From: Maricurvus nonylphenolicus | Lineage (GTDB): Bacteria > Pseudomonadota > Gammaproteobacteria > Pseudomonadales > Cellvibrionaceae | Direction: 5' to 3' | DNA length: 64,000 nucleotides | NCBI RefSeq assembly: GCF_042854845.1 | Contig: NZ_AP031498.1 | Coordinates: 1,426,001-1,490,000 of the forward strand | Shown: in pieces, positions 16,295 to 24,990 of the stretch | Position numbering within the stretch: position 1 is the first letter of the stretch | Layout: every line of letters begins with the position of its first letter | Position numbers and translations under genes: made by a program | Notes under the pieces: generated by a model | Database searches by the model: none | What the model saw: only the letters and a program-made list of their open reading frames with translations | Told to the model about the DNA's origin: nothing

Positions 16295-18352
16295 TTAAAT
16301 GGCGGCTGCCAATCGGAAGCCCTGGTCAATCGCCCGCTTGGCATCAATTTCTGTTGCCAGCTCCGCACCACCAATCAGGTGAACATTATCGCGCTGGGAA
16401 TTAACCGCGTTATAGAGTTCGTTATCCGATTCCTGACCGGCACAGATCACCACAGAATCAACCTCTAATACTTTGGCTTCATCCTGATGCAGGATATGCA
16501 AACCCTGATCATCAATCTTGTCGTACTGTACGCCAGCCATCATATTCACACCTTTACGATCCAGGCTGATTTTGTGGGCCCAGCCGGTGGTTGTCCCCAG
16601 CGTTTTACCCAATCGTGTATCTTTACGTTGTAGCAGGTAGAGTTCACGATCGCTGGTTTCTACCTGTGGGGTAACGCCGGCTACACCGCCGCGGGGGTGA
16701 TTGTCGAAGTCGATACCCCATTCGCGAGCAAACACATTCACATCCAAACTGGCGGAAACACCGGCATGGGAAAGTAATTCGGCTACATCAAAACCAATAC
16801 CGCCGGCACCCACAATAGCTACACGTTTCCCTATTCGTTCAGGGTGTTGGATGGCTTCCTGATAGTTAAAGACGTTGGAGTGATCAATACCGTCAATGGC
16901 GGGTATTCGTGGTTTGATACCGGTAGCGATCACGACCTCATCAAAGTCTTGCAGGTCTTCACTGTTTACTCGTGTATTCAAACGCAGGTCGACATTGTGC
17001 AGTTCGATCTGGCGGTTGTAGTAGCGAATGGTCTCGTGAAACTCTTCTTTACCTGGAATGACCTTGGCCAAATTAAAGTGGCCACCGATTTCACCGGATG
17101 CTTCAAACAAGGCGACTTTGTGGCCGCGCTGAGCCGCACTGATGGCGAATGACAAACCCGCGGGGCCTGCACCCACAACAGCAATTTGTTTTACCTTGTC
17201 TGTTGGTTTGAGTTCAATTTCTGATTCATAACAGGCGCGTGGGTTCACCAGGCAGCTAACGCGCTTGCCCTGAAAGGTGTGATCCAGGCAGGCCTGGTTG
17301 CAGCCAATGCAGGTGTTGATCTCGTCTTCGCGTCCACTGGCGGCTTTGTTAACAAATTCCGGGTCCGCCAACATGGGGCGGCCCATGGAAACGATATCGG
17401 CCCAGCCTTTGTTCAATACATCTTCGGCCGTTTCTGGCGTATTGATACGGTTGCTGGTGATCATGGGGATGTTCAGTTCTTTACGCAGGCGACCGGTAAC
17501 ACTGGCAAAAGCGGCGCGGGGCACGCGGGTTGCGATGGTGGGAACTCGCGATTCATGCCAGGTAAAGTGAGTGCTGATAATGGTGGCGCCGACTTTTTCA
17601 ATCTCTTTACCCAGAGTGACCACTTCATCCCAGCTGCTGCCGTCTTCCATCATTTCCATCGCGGCGATACGGTAGACGACAATAAATTTATCCCCAACCG
17701 CTTCGCGAACACGTTTCATCACTTCAATGGCCAGTCGCATACGGTTTTCGTAGCTACCACCCCATTGGTCGGTACGTTTATTGGTTTTTTCGACCAGGAA
17801 GGTACTGATCAGGTAGCCGCATGAACCAATAATTTCGACACCATCGTAACCGGCCTGTTGGGCCAGTTTGGCGCAGTTGGCGAAGTCAGCGATCGTTCTC
17901 TCGATATCTTCCTCGGTCATCTCCCTGGGTGTAATTGGGCTGATACGAGAGCGAATACCGGAGGGAGAAAGGGCATCCTGGCTGCCTGCCAGAGGGCCGG
18001 TATGGAGAATTTGCATGCAGATTTTGCAGTCGGGATCGGCGGCTTTTACGGCATCGGTGACCAGGCGGTGCATACCCACCTGATCTTCTCGGTAGAGTAT
18101 ATTGCTATCGCAATCTTCCAAACTTCCAGCCACAATACTTTCCGGGTTGAGGGCAATACCGCCGGTCATAATCATGCCCACGCCGCCTGCGGCTCGCTCG
18201 GCAAAGTAAGTGGCCATTTTCTCATAGCCAGCCTCGCCCATATCTTCCAGGCCTGTGTGCATGGAGCCCATTAGAACGCGGTTTTTCAGCTGGGTGAAAC
18301 CCAGATCGAGGGGCTCGAAGGTATGTGGGTATTTATTGGTGGTTTGACTCAT
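16295..18352 (-). CDS. 2,4-dienoyl-CoA reductase-like NADH:flavin oxidoreductase (FadH family)
   Basis: 685 residues in the FadH layout: an old-yellow-enzyme TIM barrel binding FMN (1-340, FEPLDLGFTQLKNRVLMGSM at the start), a 4Fe-4S cluster segment with CIGCNQACLD and SCLVNPRAC, and a C-terminal FAD/NAD(P)-binding part (AVVGAGPAGLSFA, VAIVGAGGIGFDVAELLS). It should reduce 2,4-dienoyl-CoAs or a related enoate, removing double bonds that block beta-oxidation. Ribosome site TTTAGGAGC. It is downstream of the dehalogenase, crotonase and tetR genes on the same strand. Related enzymes act on bile acids, terpenoids and trimethylamine, so the substrate is open. Confidence 0.88.
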   Translation of the reverse strand: MSQTTNKYPHTFEPLDLGFTQLKNRVLMGSMHTGLEDMGEAGYEKMATYFAERAAGGVGMIMTGGIALNPESIVAGSLEDCDSNILYREDQVGMHRLVTDAVKAADPDCKICMQILHTGPLAGSQDALSPSGIRSRISPITPREMTEEDIERTIADFANCAKLAQQAGYDGVEIIGSCGYLISTFLVEKTNKRTDQWGGSYENRMRLAIEVMKRVREAVGDKFIVVYRIAAMEMMEDGSSWDEVVTLGKEIEKVGATIISTHFTWHESRVPTIATRVPRAAFASVTGRLRKELNIPMITSNRINTPETAEDVLNKGWADIVSMGRPMLADPEFVNKAASGREDEINTCIGCNQACLDHTFQGKRVSCLVNPRACYESEIELKPTDKVKQIAVVGAGPAGLSFAISAAQRGHKVALFEASGEIGGHFNLAKVIPGKEEFHETIRYYNRQIELHNVDLRLNTRVNSEDLQDFDEVVIATGIKPRIPAIDGIDHSNVFNYQEAIQHPERIGKRVAIVGAGGIGFDVAELLSHAGVSASLDVNVFAREWGIDFDNHPRGGVAGVTPQVETSDRELYLLQRKDTRLGKTLGTTTGWAHKISLDRKGVNMMAGVQYDKIDDQGLHILHQDEAKVLEVDSVVICAGQESDNELYNAVNSQRDNVHLIGGAELATEIDAKRAIDQGFRLAAAI

Positions 18353-18442
18353 GGTTGCTCCTAAAACGTCTTAATAAGTATGCAGATCGGCCAAATAAAA
18401 TTGAGAAATATTCACCGAAACCAGCAGATGTTCGATTAAAGA

Positions 18443-18459
18443 GGCGCCTGTAAGGCGCC
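18443..18459. terminator. GC-rich hairpin between dehalogenase and FadH-like gene
   Basis: GGCGCC, 5 bases, GGCGCC; on the - strand it is followed by TCTTTAAT. It may weakly terminate or protect the transcript end after the dehalogenase gene. Confidence 0.35.
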
Positions 18460-18477
18460 ATTTATTTAGCGAATGCA

Positions 18478-19344
18478 TTAGTCTTGAGCGGCTAGCCATT
18501 TGGCAACAGCTTGACCAATTTCCGGCCCGGAATCTTCCTGAATAAAGTGCAGCCCTTTTACGGTGACTTCCGTTTGATTGGGCCAGCTGCGACAAAATTC
18601 ACGCTGGCGCCCGATAAGCATGGAACCAGGTTCGGCATTGACGAACAACTTGGGAACTTGTGAATCGCTTAGCCATTGGCCGTAGTCGTTTACGAGCTCG
18701 ATAATGTCTGCGGGTTCACCACCAATGGGCAGTGAGCGAGGCCAATTGAGTGTTGGTTGACGATCATCTTTTTCAAGGAAGGGACGACGGTACTCGTTCA
18801 TCTCTTCTTCGGTTAGTTTTCGGATGATGGCGCTTGGGAATACCCCTTCGATAAACATATTGCGGTTTAAGATCAGGTCTTCACCTTTGGCGGAGCGGAA
18901 ACCCTGGAAAATACCGCGAGCACTTTCGGGCCAGTCATCCCACTCTACCGGCATAACAATGCCTTCCATATAGGCAATACCACGTACCGCATCGCGGTGC
19001 TGATTGGCCCAGTGGAAACCCAGGGCGCTGCCCCAGTCATGGATTACCAGGGTGACGTTTTGCTTAACATCCAGCGCTTCCAGAAGCTCTTGTAGATAGC
19101 TATAGGCAACGTGAAAGCTGTAACGCTCAGGGCCTTCACTGGCATCGAGTTTATCGGAGTCTCCCTGGCCAATTAAATCCGGAGCGATTAAACGACCTTT
19201 ACCTTGGAGTTCCGGCATAACGTCACGCCAGAGGTAAGAAGAGGTCGGGTTTCCGTGCAGGAATACAATCGGATCGCCTTCACCTTCGTCGATATAAGCG
19301 ATCTTCTTACCTTGTATTTCCAGATACTTTTTACTGTAGGACAT
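18478..19344 (-). CDS. haloalkane dehalogenase (LinB/DhaA family)
   Basis: A 288-residue alpha/beta hydrolase that follows LinB closely along its length. HGNPTSSYLWR carries the halide-binding Asn32; IHDWGSALGFHW carries the nucleophile Asp103 and halide-binding Trp104; YMEGIVMPVEW carries the acid Glu127; LHFIQED carries His266. This Asp-His-Glu triad with the Asn/Trp halide pair is the haloalkane dehalogenase II pattern, distinct from plain esterases and epoxide hydrolases. It replaces carbon-bound halogen with OH in the cytoplasm. Ribosome site AAGAGAG. It lies in the same orientation between a crotonase and a dienoyl-CoA reductase and downstream of tetR, so natural halogenated terpenoids or fatty acids are plausible substrates (inference). 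Confidence 0.9.
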   Translation of the reverse strand: MSYSKKYLEIQGKKIAYIDEGEGDPIVFLHGNPTSSYLWRDVMPELQGKGRLIAPDLIGQGDSDKLDASEGPERYSFHVAYSYLQELLEALDVKQNVTLVIHDWGSALGFHWANQHRDAVRGIAYMEGIVMPVEWDDWPESARGIFQGFRSAKGEDLILNRNMFIEGVFPSAIIRKLTEEEMNEYRRPFLEKDDRQPTLNWPRSLPIGGEPADIIELVNDYGQWLSDSQVPKLFVNAEPGSMLIGRQREFCRSWPNQTEVTVKGLHFIQEDSGPEIGQAVAKWLAAQD

Positions 19345-19383
19345 AATATTTTCTCTCTTTGTTTTGGGAGGGGGTGCTACCGG

Positions 19384-20163
19384 TTATTGCTTACCTTTGA
19401 ATTCGGCTTTGCGCTTTTCAACAAAGGCGCGGATACCTTCCTGACCATCGGTACCTACGGAGTTTTCTCCGATCAGTTCAGCTTCTAAAGCCATTTGGGA
19501 TTCCAGGCTTTCGGTAGAAGAGGCGGCGATTAATTGTTTGACGCTACCAAAAGAAGCTGTGGGTCCCTGAGCCAATTGCTTAGCCAATGTCATGGCCGCT
19601 TCCAGCTCTGTACCGGCTTCTACCACCTGATTAACCAGCCCCCAATCCAGCGCTTCCTGAGCACTGACTTTACGATTGGTTATCAGCATCTCTTTGGCGC
19701 GGCGATCACCGATCAGGCGGGGCAGGAAGTAGGTAGAACTGCCATCTGGCGAAAGACCGGCGGCGGTGTAGGAACCCATAAAGCCGGCTTTCTCGCCTGC
19801 AATGACAAAGTCACATTGGGCTGCGAGACTCATGCCAGCACCGGCAGCCATACTATGAACCGCCGCGATGGTAGGTTTGTCCATGCGGTTAAACAGGGAG
19901 ACTGCCGAGTGCAGATAGACGGTCATTTCTTTCAGCTTTGTGGCTGTGTTACCACCGCTTTCTGCCAGATAAGCCAAATCTCCGCCGGCGCAGAAAAGCT
20001 TCTGATCGCTGCTAATGACAATAGCGCGGACATCGTCATTTTCGTCACAACGTAAGGCTACATCCAGTAGCTCCTTCATATAGGGAGTGTGCATGGCAAT
20101 GCGCTTGAGGGTGATGTGGGCAATACTGTTGTTGATTTCTAATGACAGATGTTCGTAGCTCAT
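19384..20163 (-). CDS. enoyl-CoA hydratase/isomerase (PaaG-like)
   Basis: A crotonase of 259 residues: FCAGGDLAYLAESGG, VHSMAAGAGMSLAAQCDFV and LSPDGSSTYFLPRLIGDRRA. The first Glu is replaced (GAGMSL) and an Asp sits in SPDGSS, the isomerase-like arrangement seen in PaaG. The start has ribosome site AGGAG. It lies 39 bp before the dehalogenase gene, so the two are probably co-transcribed. A copy of its first 59 bases stands at 9309-9367. Confidence 0.88.
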   Translation of the reverse strand: MSYEHLSLEINNSIAHITLKRIAMHTPYMKELLDVALRCDENDDVRAIVISSDQKLFCAGGDLAYLAESGGNTATKLKEMTVYLHSAVSLFNRMDKPTIAAVHSMAAGAGMSLAAQCDFVIAGEKAGFMGSYTAAGLSPDGSSTYFLPRLIGDRRAKEMLITNRKVSAQEALDWGLVNQVVEAGTELEAAMTLAKQLAQGPTASFGSVKQLIAASSTESLESQMALEAELIGENSVGTDGQEGIRAFVEKRKAEFKGKQ

Positions 20164-20250
20164 GATGGGCTCCTGTAAATTTACTGTTTTAGGTGTGTGT
20201 TGGTGGTGTATCTATCTTTTAACGTAAAGCGTTATTTGTCGTCGGCAGGC

Positions 20251-20832
20251 TTAAATACCTAACAACGGCAGGGTGGTATCAATAATATTTTCCAGTTCTT
20301 TGGGGTCGACTTGTTGGCGAGCGGCAACTCGGAGGCCCTGATTAATCGTCATAATAAATTGCGCCAGTTGTTTCGGGGTCTTCTCGGTTTTCATTAAGCC
20401 GCTATCGATAGCCTGTTGAAAACATTGAGTAAAGGCATCTTCTATATCCGCTAATCGTTGGGAGGCCAATTGGCTCAGCCCCTGATCAACATCCGCCAAC
20501 TCCAGGACGCTGTTAATCATCATGCAGCCTCGGTGCATACGTTTGCTCGGCACCTCAAACAGGGTGGCGGCAAAGAACAGGCGAATCGCTATAGCCGGAT
20601 TAGTTTCCTCGCGCACCTTGGCAAGAATCGCGTAGGTACGATCAGAAAATAGATGCAGAGCTTCGATAAAAAGCTGGCGCTTATCACCGAAGGCGGCATA
20701 AAGGCTGCTACGACTGATTTCCATTGAAGTCAGGAGTTGCCGCAATGAGGTGGCAGTATAACCTTGTCGCCAGAACAGGTGCATGGCCGCTTGCAGGGCT
20801 TTTTGTCGGTCGAATTCTGTTGGGCGGGCCAT
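20251..20832 (-). CDS. TetR/AcrR family transcriptional regulator
   Basis: 193 residues: N-terminal helix-turn-helix (about 25-50, TATSLRQLLTSMEISRSSLY) and a C-terminal ligand-binding half with the TetR_C motif RGCMMINSVLELADVD and DSGLMKTEKTPKQLAQFI. Such proteins usually repress their targets and release DNA on binding an acyl-CoA or other small ligand. An operator-like palindrome lies 76 bp before its start, between it and the + strand promoter, so autoregulation is likely. It is the best candidate to read the TTGGTCGACCAA sites scattered through the window, because the truncated duplicate at 9376 is also next to such a site. Confidence 0.9.
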   Translation of the reverse strand: MARPTEFDRQKALQAAMHLFWRQGYTATSLRQLLTSMEISRSSLYAAFGDKRQLFIEALHLFSDRTYAILAKVREETNPAIAIRLFFAATLFEVPSKRMHRGCMMINSVLELADVDQGLSQLASQRLADIEDAFTQCFQQAIDSGLMKTEKTPKQLAQFIMTINQGLRVAARQQVDPKELENIIDTTLPLLGI

Positions 20833-20904
20833 GCTATCTCACTAATTATCAAGTTATGGATTAGTCGGTCTTTAATTGATGGGGATAGCATACAACAAAT
20901 AAAT

Positions 20905-20933
20905 TGATTGGTCGACCAAGTTAGGGTAGAGTG
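20905..20933 (+). promoter_or_regulatory. promoter with embedded TTGGTCGACCAA operator (site B)
   Basis: -35 TTGATT, 17 bp, -10 TAGAGT; palindrome 20908-20919. On the - strand the same palindrome supplies a TTGGTC for a possible tetR promoter. The upstream GATGGGGATAGCATA is also shared with site F at 37652. Confidence 0.75.
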
Positions 20934-20977
20934 TGGCACATGCGGTGGTTATTAATGATCTTTGGCTATCATTGTTA

Positions 20978-21098
20978 CTCTTTCTGTGCCTATGGTCTGG
21001 AAGCCGTAAACATCGCTGCTCAGAAGATCGCCTCTGGCTGGGAAGACCTGGCTGTTGCCGGTGGTGTTGAGTGTATGTCTCGTGTACCTATGGGCTTC
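20978..21098 (+). pseudogene. thiolase internal fragment
   Basis: Matches residues about 91-128 of the thiolase at 9850 (GLEAV, QKIASGWEDL, GGVECMSRVPMG). The promoter leader is joined directly to codon 91 and the far end is joined to the leader of the next crotonase. The remaining codons are deleted. Confidence 0.85.
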
Positions 21099-21192
21099 AG
21101 TTGTCACTCATAGAGAAGAGCATATCCGCTTCTAAAAGCACGAGTTGTGCTGAGGAATTCACATTCAGATTTTCTATAGGGGAGATTTTGAG

Positions 21193-22041
21193 ATGCCGAC
21201 TTGTTTTAATGTCGAAGTGAATAAAGGCGTTGCCCGCATTCATATGAACCGTCCGGAAAAAATGAACAGCATGATCAAGGAGTTCTGGATTGAACTGCCA
21301 GAAACTATGGCTGACCTGGAAACACGCGGTGATGTTCGCGCTGTTGTGATCAGTTCAGAAGGCAAACACTTCTGTTGCGGCCTGGACCTGTCTGTCTTTA
21401 CGGATGATGACGGTCGCAACAAAGATTTGGAACATGGTCGTGATAGATTGAATGTGCGTGAAAGTATTCTGGCTCTGCAGAAAACCTTCTCCTGTCTCGA
21501 TGATGCCCGCATACCGGTTCTCGCAGCCTGTCAGGGTGGTGTCATTGGCGGTGCTGTCGATTTGGTAACCGCTTGCGACATGCGTTATGCCACAGAAGAG
21601 GCCTTCTTCAGTATCGCGGAAATCAATTTGGGCATGACAGCCGATGCGGGGACTTTCCCGCGTATCGCCCATGTGCTGCCGCAGGGCTTGGCTAAAGAAT
21701 TGGCTTATACCGGTCGGCGCATGTATGCGGATGAAGCCTTGCGGGTCGGTTTGGTCAATCAGGTCTATGCGACGCAGGAAGAGCTGATCAATGGCGTGAT
21801 GGATATCGCGACAGAGATTGCATCCAAGTCTCCATTGGCCGTCCATGGTTCCAAAGTTATGTTGAACTATGCTCGTGATCATTCGATCCGCGATGCACTG
21901 GATTATATTTCTGTCTGGCAGGCTGGTATGTATCGTCCGGAAACAGACATTGTTGAAACCTTCAATGCCAAAGCTGAAAAGCGTGCACCGGAGTTCCAGG
22001 ATCTGGCCCCTATGTCTACCCAACCTTTCGGTGCTGCTTAA
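21193..22041 (+). CDS. delta(3,5)-delta(2,4)-dienoyl-CoA isomerase-like crotonase
   Basis: 282 residues. GGAVDLVTACDMRYATEEAFF, AEINLGMTADAGTFPRI give Asp123, Glu143 and Asp151, the same Asp/Glu/Asp set that dienoyl-CoA isomerase uses (ECH1: GGGVDL, KEVDVG, AADVGT). It would convert 3,5-dienoyl-CoA to 2,4-dienoyl-CoA, which the FadH-like reductase encoded nearby could then reduce. Ribosome site AGGGGAGA. The 5' end and leader of this gene occur as stubs at 31867 and 35632, each behind an operator. The intact gene lies behind the promoter of site B and the thiolase fragment. Confidence 0.9.
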   Translation: MPTCFNVEVNKGVARIHMNRPEKMNSMIKEFWIELPETMADLETRGDVRAVVISSEGKHFCCGLDLSVFTDDDGRNKDLEHGRDRLNVRESILALQKTFSCLDDARIPVLAACQGGVIGGAVDLVTACDMRYATEEAFFSIAEINLGMTADAGTFPRIAHVLPQGLAKELAYTGRRMYADEALRVGLVNQVYATQEELINGVMDIATEIASKSPLAVHGSKVMLNYARDHSIRDALDYISVWQAGMYRPETDIVETFNAKAEKRAPEFQDLAPMSTQPFGAA

Positions 22042-22117
22042 TGCCCCTGGTTGGGGGTTTGCGCCCATTTTCTCGAAGGCTAAAAATGTAAAAATGGGGT
22101 CAGATGAGACTTTTGTC

Positions 22118-22173
22118 ATCTTGCTGAAGCTGGCTCTAAAGTCGTGATTGCGGATCTCAACGAAGAGCGGGCT
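22118..22173 (+). pseudogene. short SDR fragment
   Basis: The bases encode HLAEAGSKVVIADLNEERA, the helix-strand region after the first Rossmann loop in SDRs. No start or further SDR sequence follows. It lies next to a half copy of the GGGGTCAGA element (22096). Confidence 0.5.
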
Positions 22174-22384
22174 TCGATCAACAAAAGAGGTTTGTGCCGT
22201 TTATGTTTGTCATTTTATGTTTATTTCTACTGGTCTCTACTGTCATGGCGGTGAGAGCAGGGATTAAATTATAATTTTCAAGTGAATACAGGTCTTCGTA
22301 AAATCTGACTTTCCCTTTGGTTCATTATTGCTCACGGTTTCTTGAATTAGCGAGTGCTTTTGGGAGCTTACAGTCTCTCTCTTT
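22174..22384. other. non-coding stretch
   Basis: No gene or remnant recognised. The open frame from 22317 runs antisense into araC. Confidence 0.5.
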
Positions 22385-22417
22385 GCCGGGTTCTCTCCGC
22401 GGAACTCGGCTTTTTTT
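22385..22417 (+). terminator. intrinsic terminator
   Basis: GCCGGGTTC and GAACTCGGC form a stem around CTCTCCGCG, followed by seven T. It faces the + strand and overlaps the stop of the convergent araC gene. Confidence 0.7.
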
Positions 22418-23531
22418 ACTCTTCATCAACCTCCATGCCTTTACGAAACTGCAGCGGCGTAAACCCGGTCCAGGCTTTAAAGGCGCGGATAAATGCACTG
22501 GGTTCTGTATAGCCGGTAAAGGCGGCTATCTGTTCTATGCTGGCTTCCGGGTTGCCCAGGTGATGAATCGCGATGTCTCGTCTTACCTGTGCTTTGAGGG
22601 TGTGGAAGCTAATGCCTTCCTCTTTTAAACGCCGTCTTAGTGTTTGCGAATTGATCTGCATACTGGCGGAAATCAGTTCCAGAGTGGGGGCGGTATTCTG
22701 CTCGGCAAAAGCCTCGCGGGTAAGCTGTCTTACAGTTCGGGTAATGGGGCCGCCCGCGTCCAATGGCAGGTAGATATCCAGCGGCGCACGACGGATATAG
22801 CTTTCCAAACTGGCATCATTCTGGACGATCTTGTGAGCCAGGTAGTTGCGGTCAAAGCTGATACTGTAGTGTGTTTGGTTAAACAGTATCGGAGCGCCGT
22901 AGTACATATATTGGTACTCTTCATGATAATCCGGGGCCGGAAAATCGACGCTTACCTGGTTGAGCAAAATGCGCTCGTTACACAGCCAGCCAACAAAGCG
23001 GTGCAGGGTTGTCATTATGCTATCCAATGCCTGGTTATCGACAATCTTGTGCCCGGGTATCCGCTTTAAGGTTATTTGAACCTGATTGCCTTCAACGGCA
23101 AAGGTGTGCTGAACGCTGTTATCAAACAGGTTGGTAAAATCGACAGCGCGTTGCAGGGCTCGCCCCAGAGTGCCGGCATGCAAAATCGCGTATGCCATCA
23201 TGCGAAAGTGCCCCAGAGCTACAGGCTTGTGCAGTAAGCCGTTCATTTCATCTTGCATGGCGATGGGGGTATAGCGCCCTAGCTTCATCACCTTGTCTAA
23301 GGGAAGGCGTGCCCCCGGTTGTTTTAACAGCTCTTTGGCGATGCCGCATTTTCGCAGCAGCCGATTTAAATCAATCCCCGCTTGCCTTACGCCGGCCATT
23401 GAGTGGTCAATCATGCGGGCAGAGATCGTAATCTGTTGCGTCTTTTCCAAACCCGTAACCTCTCTTTGCTTTGAGCATATTAACGCGATGTTTGTCAGTT
23501 TTTGTTTATTTTGACTGATCGGGTTTGTCAT
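22416..23531 (-). CDS. AraC family transcriptional regulator (arabinose-binding-like N-domain)
   Basis: 371 residues: an N-terminal sensing domain of the type found in OruR/ArgR-like AraC proteins (MIDHSMAGVRQAGIDLNRLL onward) and a C-terminal double helix-turn-helix ending in EQIAAFTGYTEPSAFIRAFK and GFTPLQFRKG. The first start at 23531 is used; a later start near 23447 would give the more usual length of about 340. The promoter on the - strand carries a half operator (TTGGTTGATCGCTC, 23569-23582) 17 bp before a -10, placing it in the common regulon. It probably activates neighbouring genes in response to a pathway metabolite. Confidence 0.87.
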   Translation of the reverse strand: MTNPISQNKQKLTNIALICSKQREVTGLEKTQQITISARMIDHSMAGVRQAGIDLNRLLRKCGIAKELLKQPGARLPLDKVMKLGRYTPIAMQDEMNGLLHKPVALGHFRMMAYAILHAGTLGRALQRAVDFTNLFDNSVQHTFAVEGNQVQITLKRIPGHKIVDNQALDSIMTTLHRFVGWLCNERILLNQVSVDFPAPDYHEEYQYMYYGAPILFNQTHYSISFDRNYLAHKIVQNDASLESYIRRAPLDIYLPLDAGGPITRTVRQLTREAFAEQNTAPTLELISASMQINSQTLRRRLKEEGISFHTLKAQVRRDIAIHHLGNPEASIEQIAAFTGYTEPSAFIRAFKAWTGFTPLQFRKGMEVDEE

Positions 23532-23553
23532 TGTCTAGTGTTGCCGTGTGAAT

Positions 23554-23582
23554 CATAATTATTGAATGAGCGATCAACCAAG
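23554..23582 (-). promoter_or_regulatory. araC promoter with partial operator (site C)
   Basis: On the - strand TTGGTT is followed after 17 bp by TTATGA. The TTGGTTGATCG half matches the operators of the ligase gene at 51206. A decayed copy of this promoter region lies at 34067-34160. Confidence 0.5.
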
Positions 23583-23673
23583 TTCCACAGGCGCTTTTCC
23601 ACTGTTGAGCTTAGTAGGTTGGCTCAATAGGGTTCGTAACTTCTTAAACAGAGACGATAGAGTCCAGGTAATT

Positions 23674-23787
23674 ATGACTAATCACGTTCATATCTACGAT
23701 GCCGTCCGAACTCCCCGGAGCAAGGGAAAAAAAGACGGCGGGAAGGCAAAAGCCTTCCCGTCAATCGAGTCGGAGTATAAACAATGA
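23674..23787 (+). pseudogene. thiolase 5' stub, now a leader ORF for the acyl-CoA dehydrogenase
   Basis: The first 23 codons match the thiolase at 9850 (MTNHVHIYDAVRTPRSKGKK), then the frame goes through a perfect hairpin (CGGGAAGGC AAAA GCCTTCCCG, 23739-23760) and stops at TGA 23785-23787. The stop overlaps the ATG of the next gene in an ATGA arrangement. It could act as a short translated leader. Confidence 0.8.
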
Positions 23788-24929
23788 TCCCAAGAACCAT
23801 TTTTGAACCGGAACATGAACAGTTTCGCGAGAGTGTGCGCAAGTTCTTTGAAACCCACGTTGTGCCTTACCATGCCCAGTGGGAAAAGGATGGCCAGATT
23901 GATCGTGCCCTTTGGAACAAGGCCGGTGAGATGGGTTTTCTGGCCCCTTCGGTGCCTGAACAATACGGTGGTATGGGGCTGAATTTTCTCTATAACACCG
24001 TTATGGATGAAGAGATGGCAAAGCTGGGGCTTAGCGGACCAGGTTTCAATTTGCACAACGATATTACCGTGCCTTACCTGGTTAAACATGCCAGCGAAGC
24101 GCAAAAGCAGAAATATCTGCCCAAGTGTCTGAGCGGTGAAATGATTGTCGCCATTGCGATGACCGAACCCGGCACTGGCTCTGACCTGCAAGGGGTAAAA
24201 ACCACGGCGATTGCCGACGGTGATGAGTACGTTATCAATGGTTCGAAAACCTTTATCACTAACGGTCAGCAGGCCGATTTGGTGATTGTGGTGTGTAAAA
24301 CCGACCCCAATGCCGGTGCAAAGGGTATCAGTTTGCTGTTGGTAGAAGCCGGCACTCCCGGTTTTGAGAAGGGTTCGAACCTTGAAAAGATTGGCCTTAA
24401 AGCTCAGGACACCTCCGAGTTGTTCTTCCAGGATGTGCGAGTACCCAAAGAGAATTTGTTGGGTGAAGAAGGCATGGGTTTTGTCTACCTGATGCAGGAA
24501 TTGCCCCAGGAGCGCTTGAGCATTGCTGTTTCTGGCACTGCGAATATGGAGTCGATCCTGCAACAGACAGTGGATTACGTGAAAGAGCGCAAGGCCTTCG
24601 GTCAGCCCATCGCCAATTTCCAGAATACCCAGTTCAAGCTGGCGCAAATGGATTCAGAAATTACCGCCATGCGCGTATTTGTCGACCGCTGTATTGAATT
24701 GCATGTGCAGGGCAAGCTGGATGCAGTCACCGCCTCCAAAGCCAAGATGCTGGCTTCCGATCTGCAGAACAAGGTGATCGATGAATGCCTGCAGTTGCAC
24801 GGTGGTTACGGTTATATGTGGGAGTTCCCGGTAGCCCGTGCCTACGCCGATGCCCGTATTCAGCGCATCTATGGCGGTACCAATGAAGTGATGAAAATAA
24901 TTATCGGCCGTGCATTGTTGGCTGATTAA
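23784..24929 (+). CDS. acyl-CoA dehydrogenase, copy 2
   Basis: 381 residues, nearly identical to the protein from 5613-6758 apart from scattered changes (for example LNFLYN for LDYLYN, and a cluster SISVSGTANMESIL-like versus TIAVMATAGMEATL near residues 249-262, in the substrate-side helix region). The same motifs are present: MTEPGTGSDLQGV, LHGGYGYMWEFP, IYGGTNEVMK. The cluster of changes may tune acyl-chain preference. Ribosome site CGGAG; the start overlaps the stop of a thiolase stub. It is followed by the second SDR copy after 61 bp, as in region 1. Confidence 0.93.
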   Translation: MIPRTIFEPEHEQFRESVRKFFETHVVPYHAQWEKDGQIDRALWNKAGEMGFLAPSVPEQYGGMGLNFLYNTVMDEEMAKLGLSGPGFNLHNDITVPYLVKHASEAQKQKYLPKCLSGEMIVAIAMTEPGTGSDLQGVKTTAIADGDEYVINGSKTFITNGQQADLVIVVCKTDPNAGAKGISLLLVEAGTPGFEKGSNLEKIGLKAQDTSELFFQDVRVPKENLLGEEGMGFVYLMQELPQERLSIAVSGTANMESILQQTVDYVKERKAFGQPIANFQNTQFKLAQMDSEITAMRVFVDRCIELHVQGKLDAVTASKAKMLASDLQNKVIDECLQLHGGYGYMWEFPVARAYADARIQRIYGGTNEVMKIIIGRALLAD

Positions 24930-24990
24930 TTATGTAAGAGCGGGCTCCTCCGCACAGATGTTTACACATTAAATTGAGGTAGGTAAAAAC

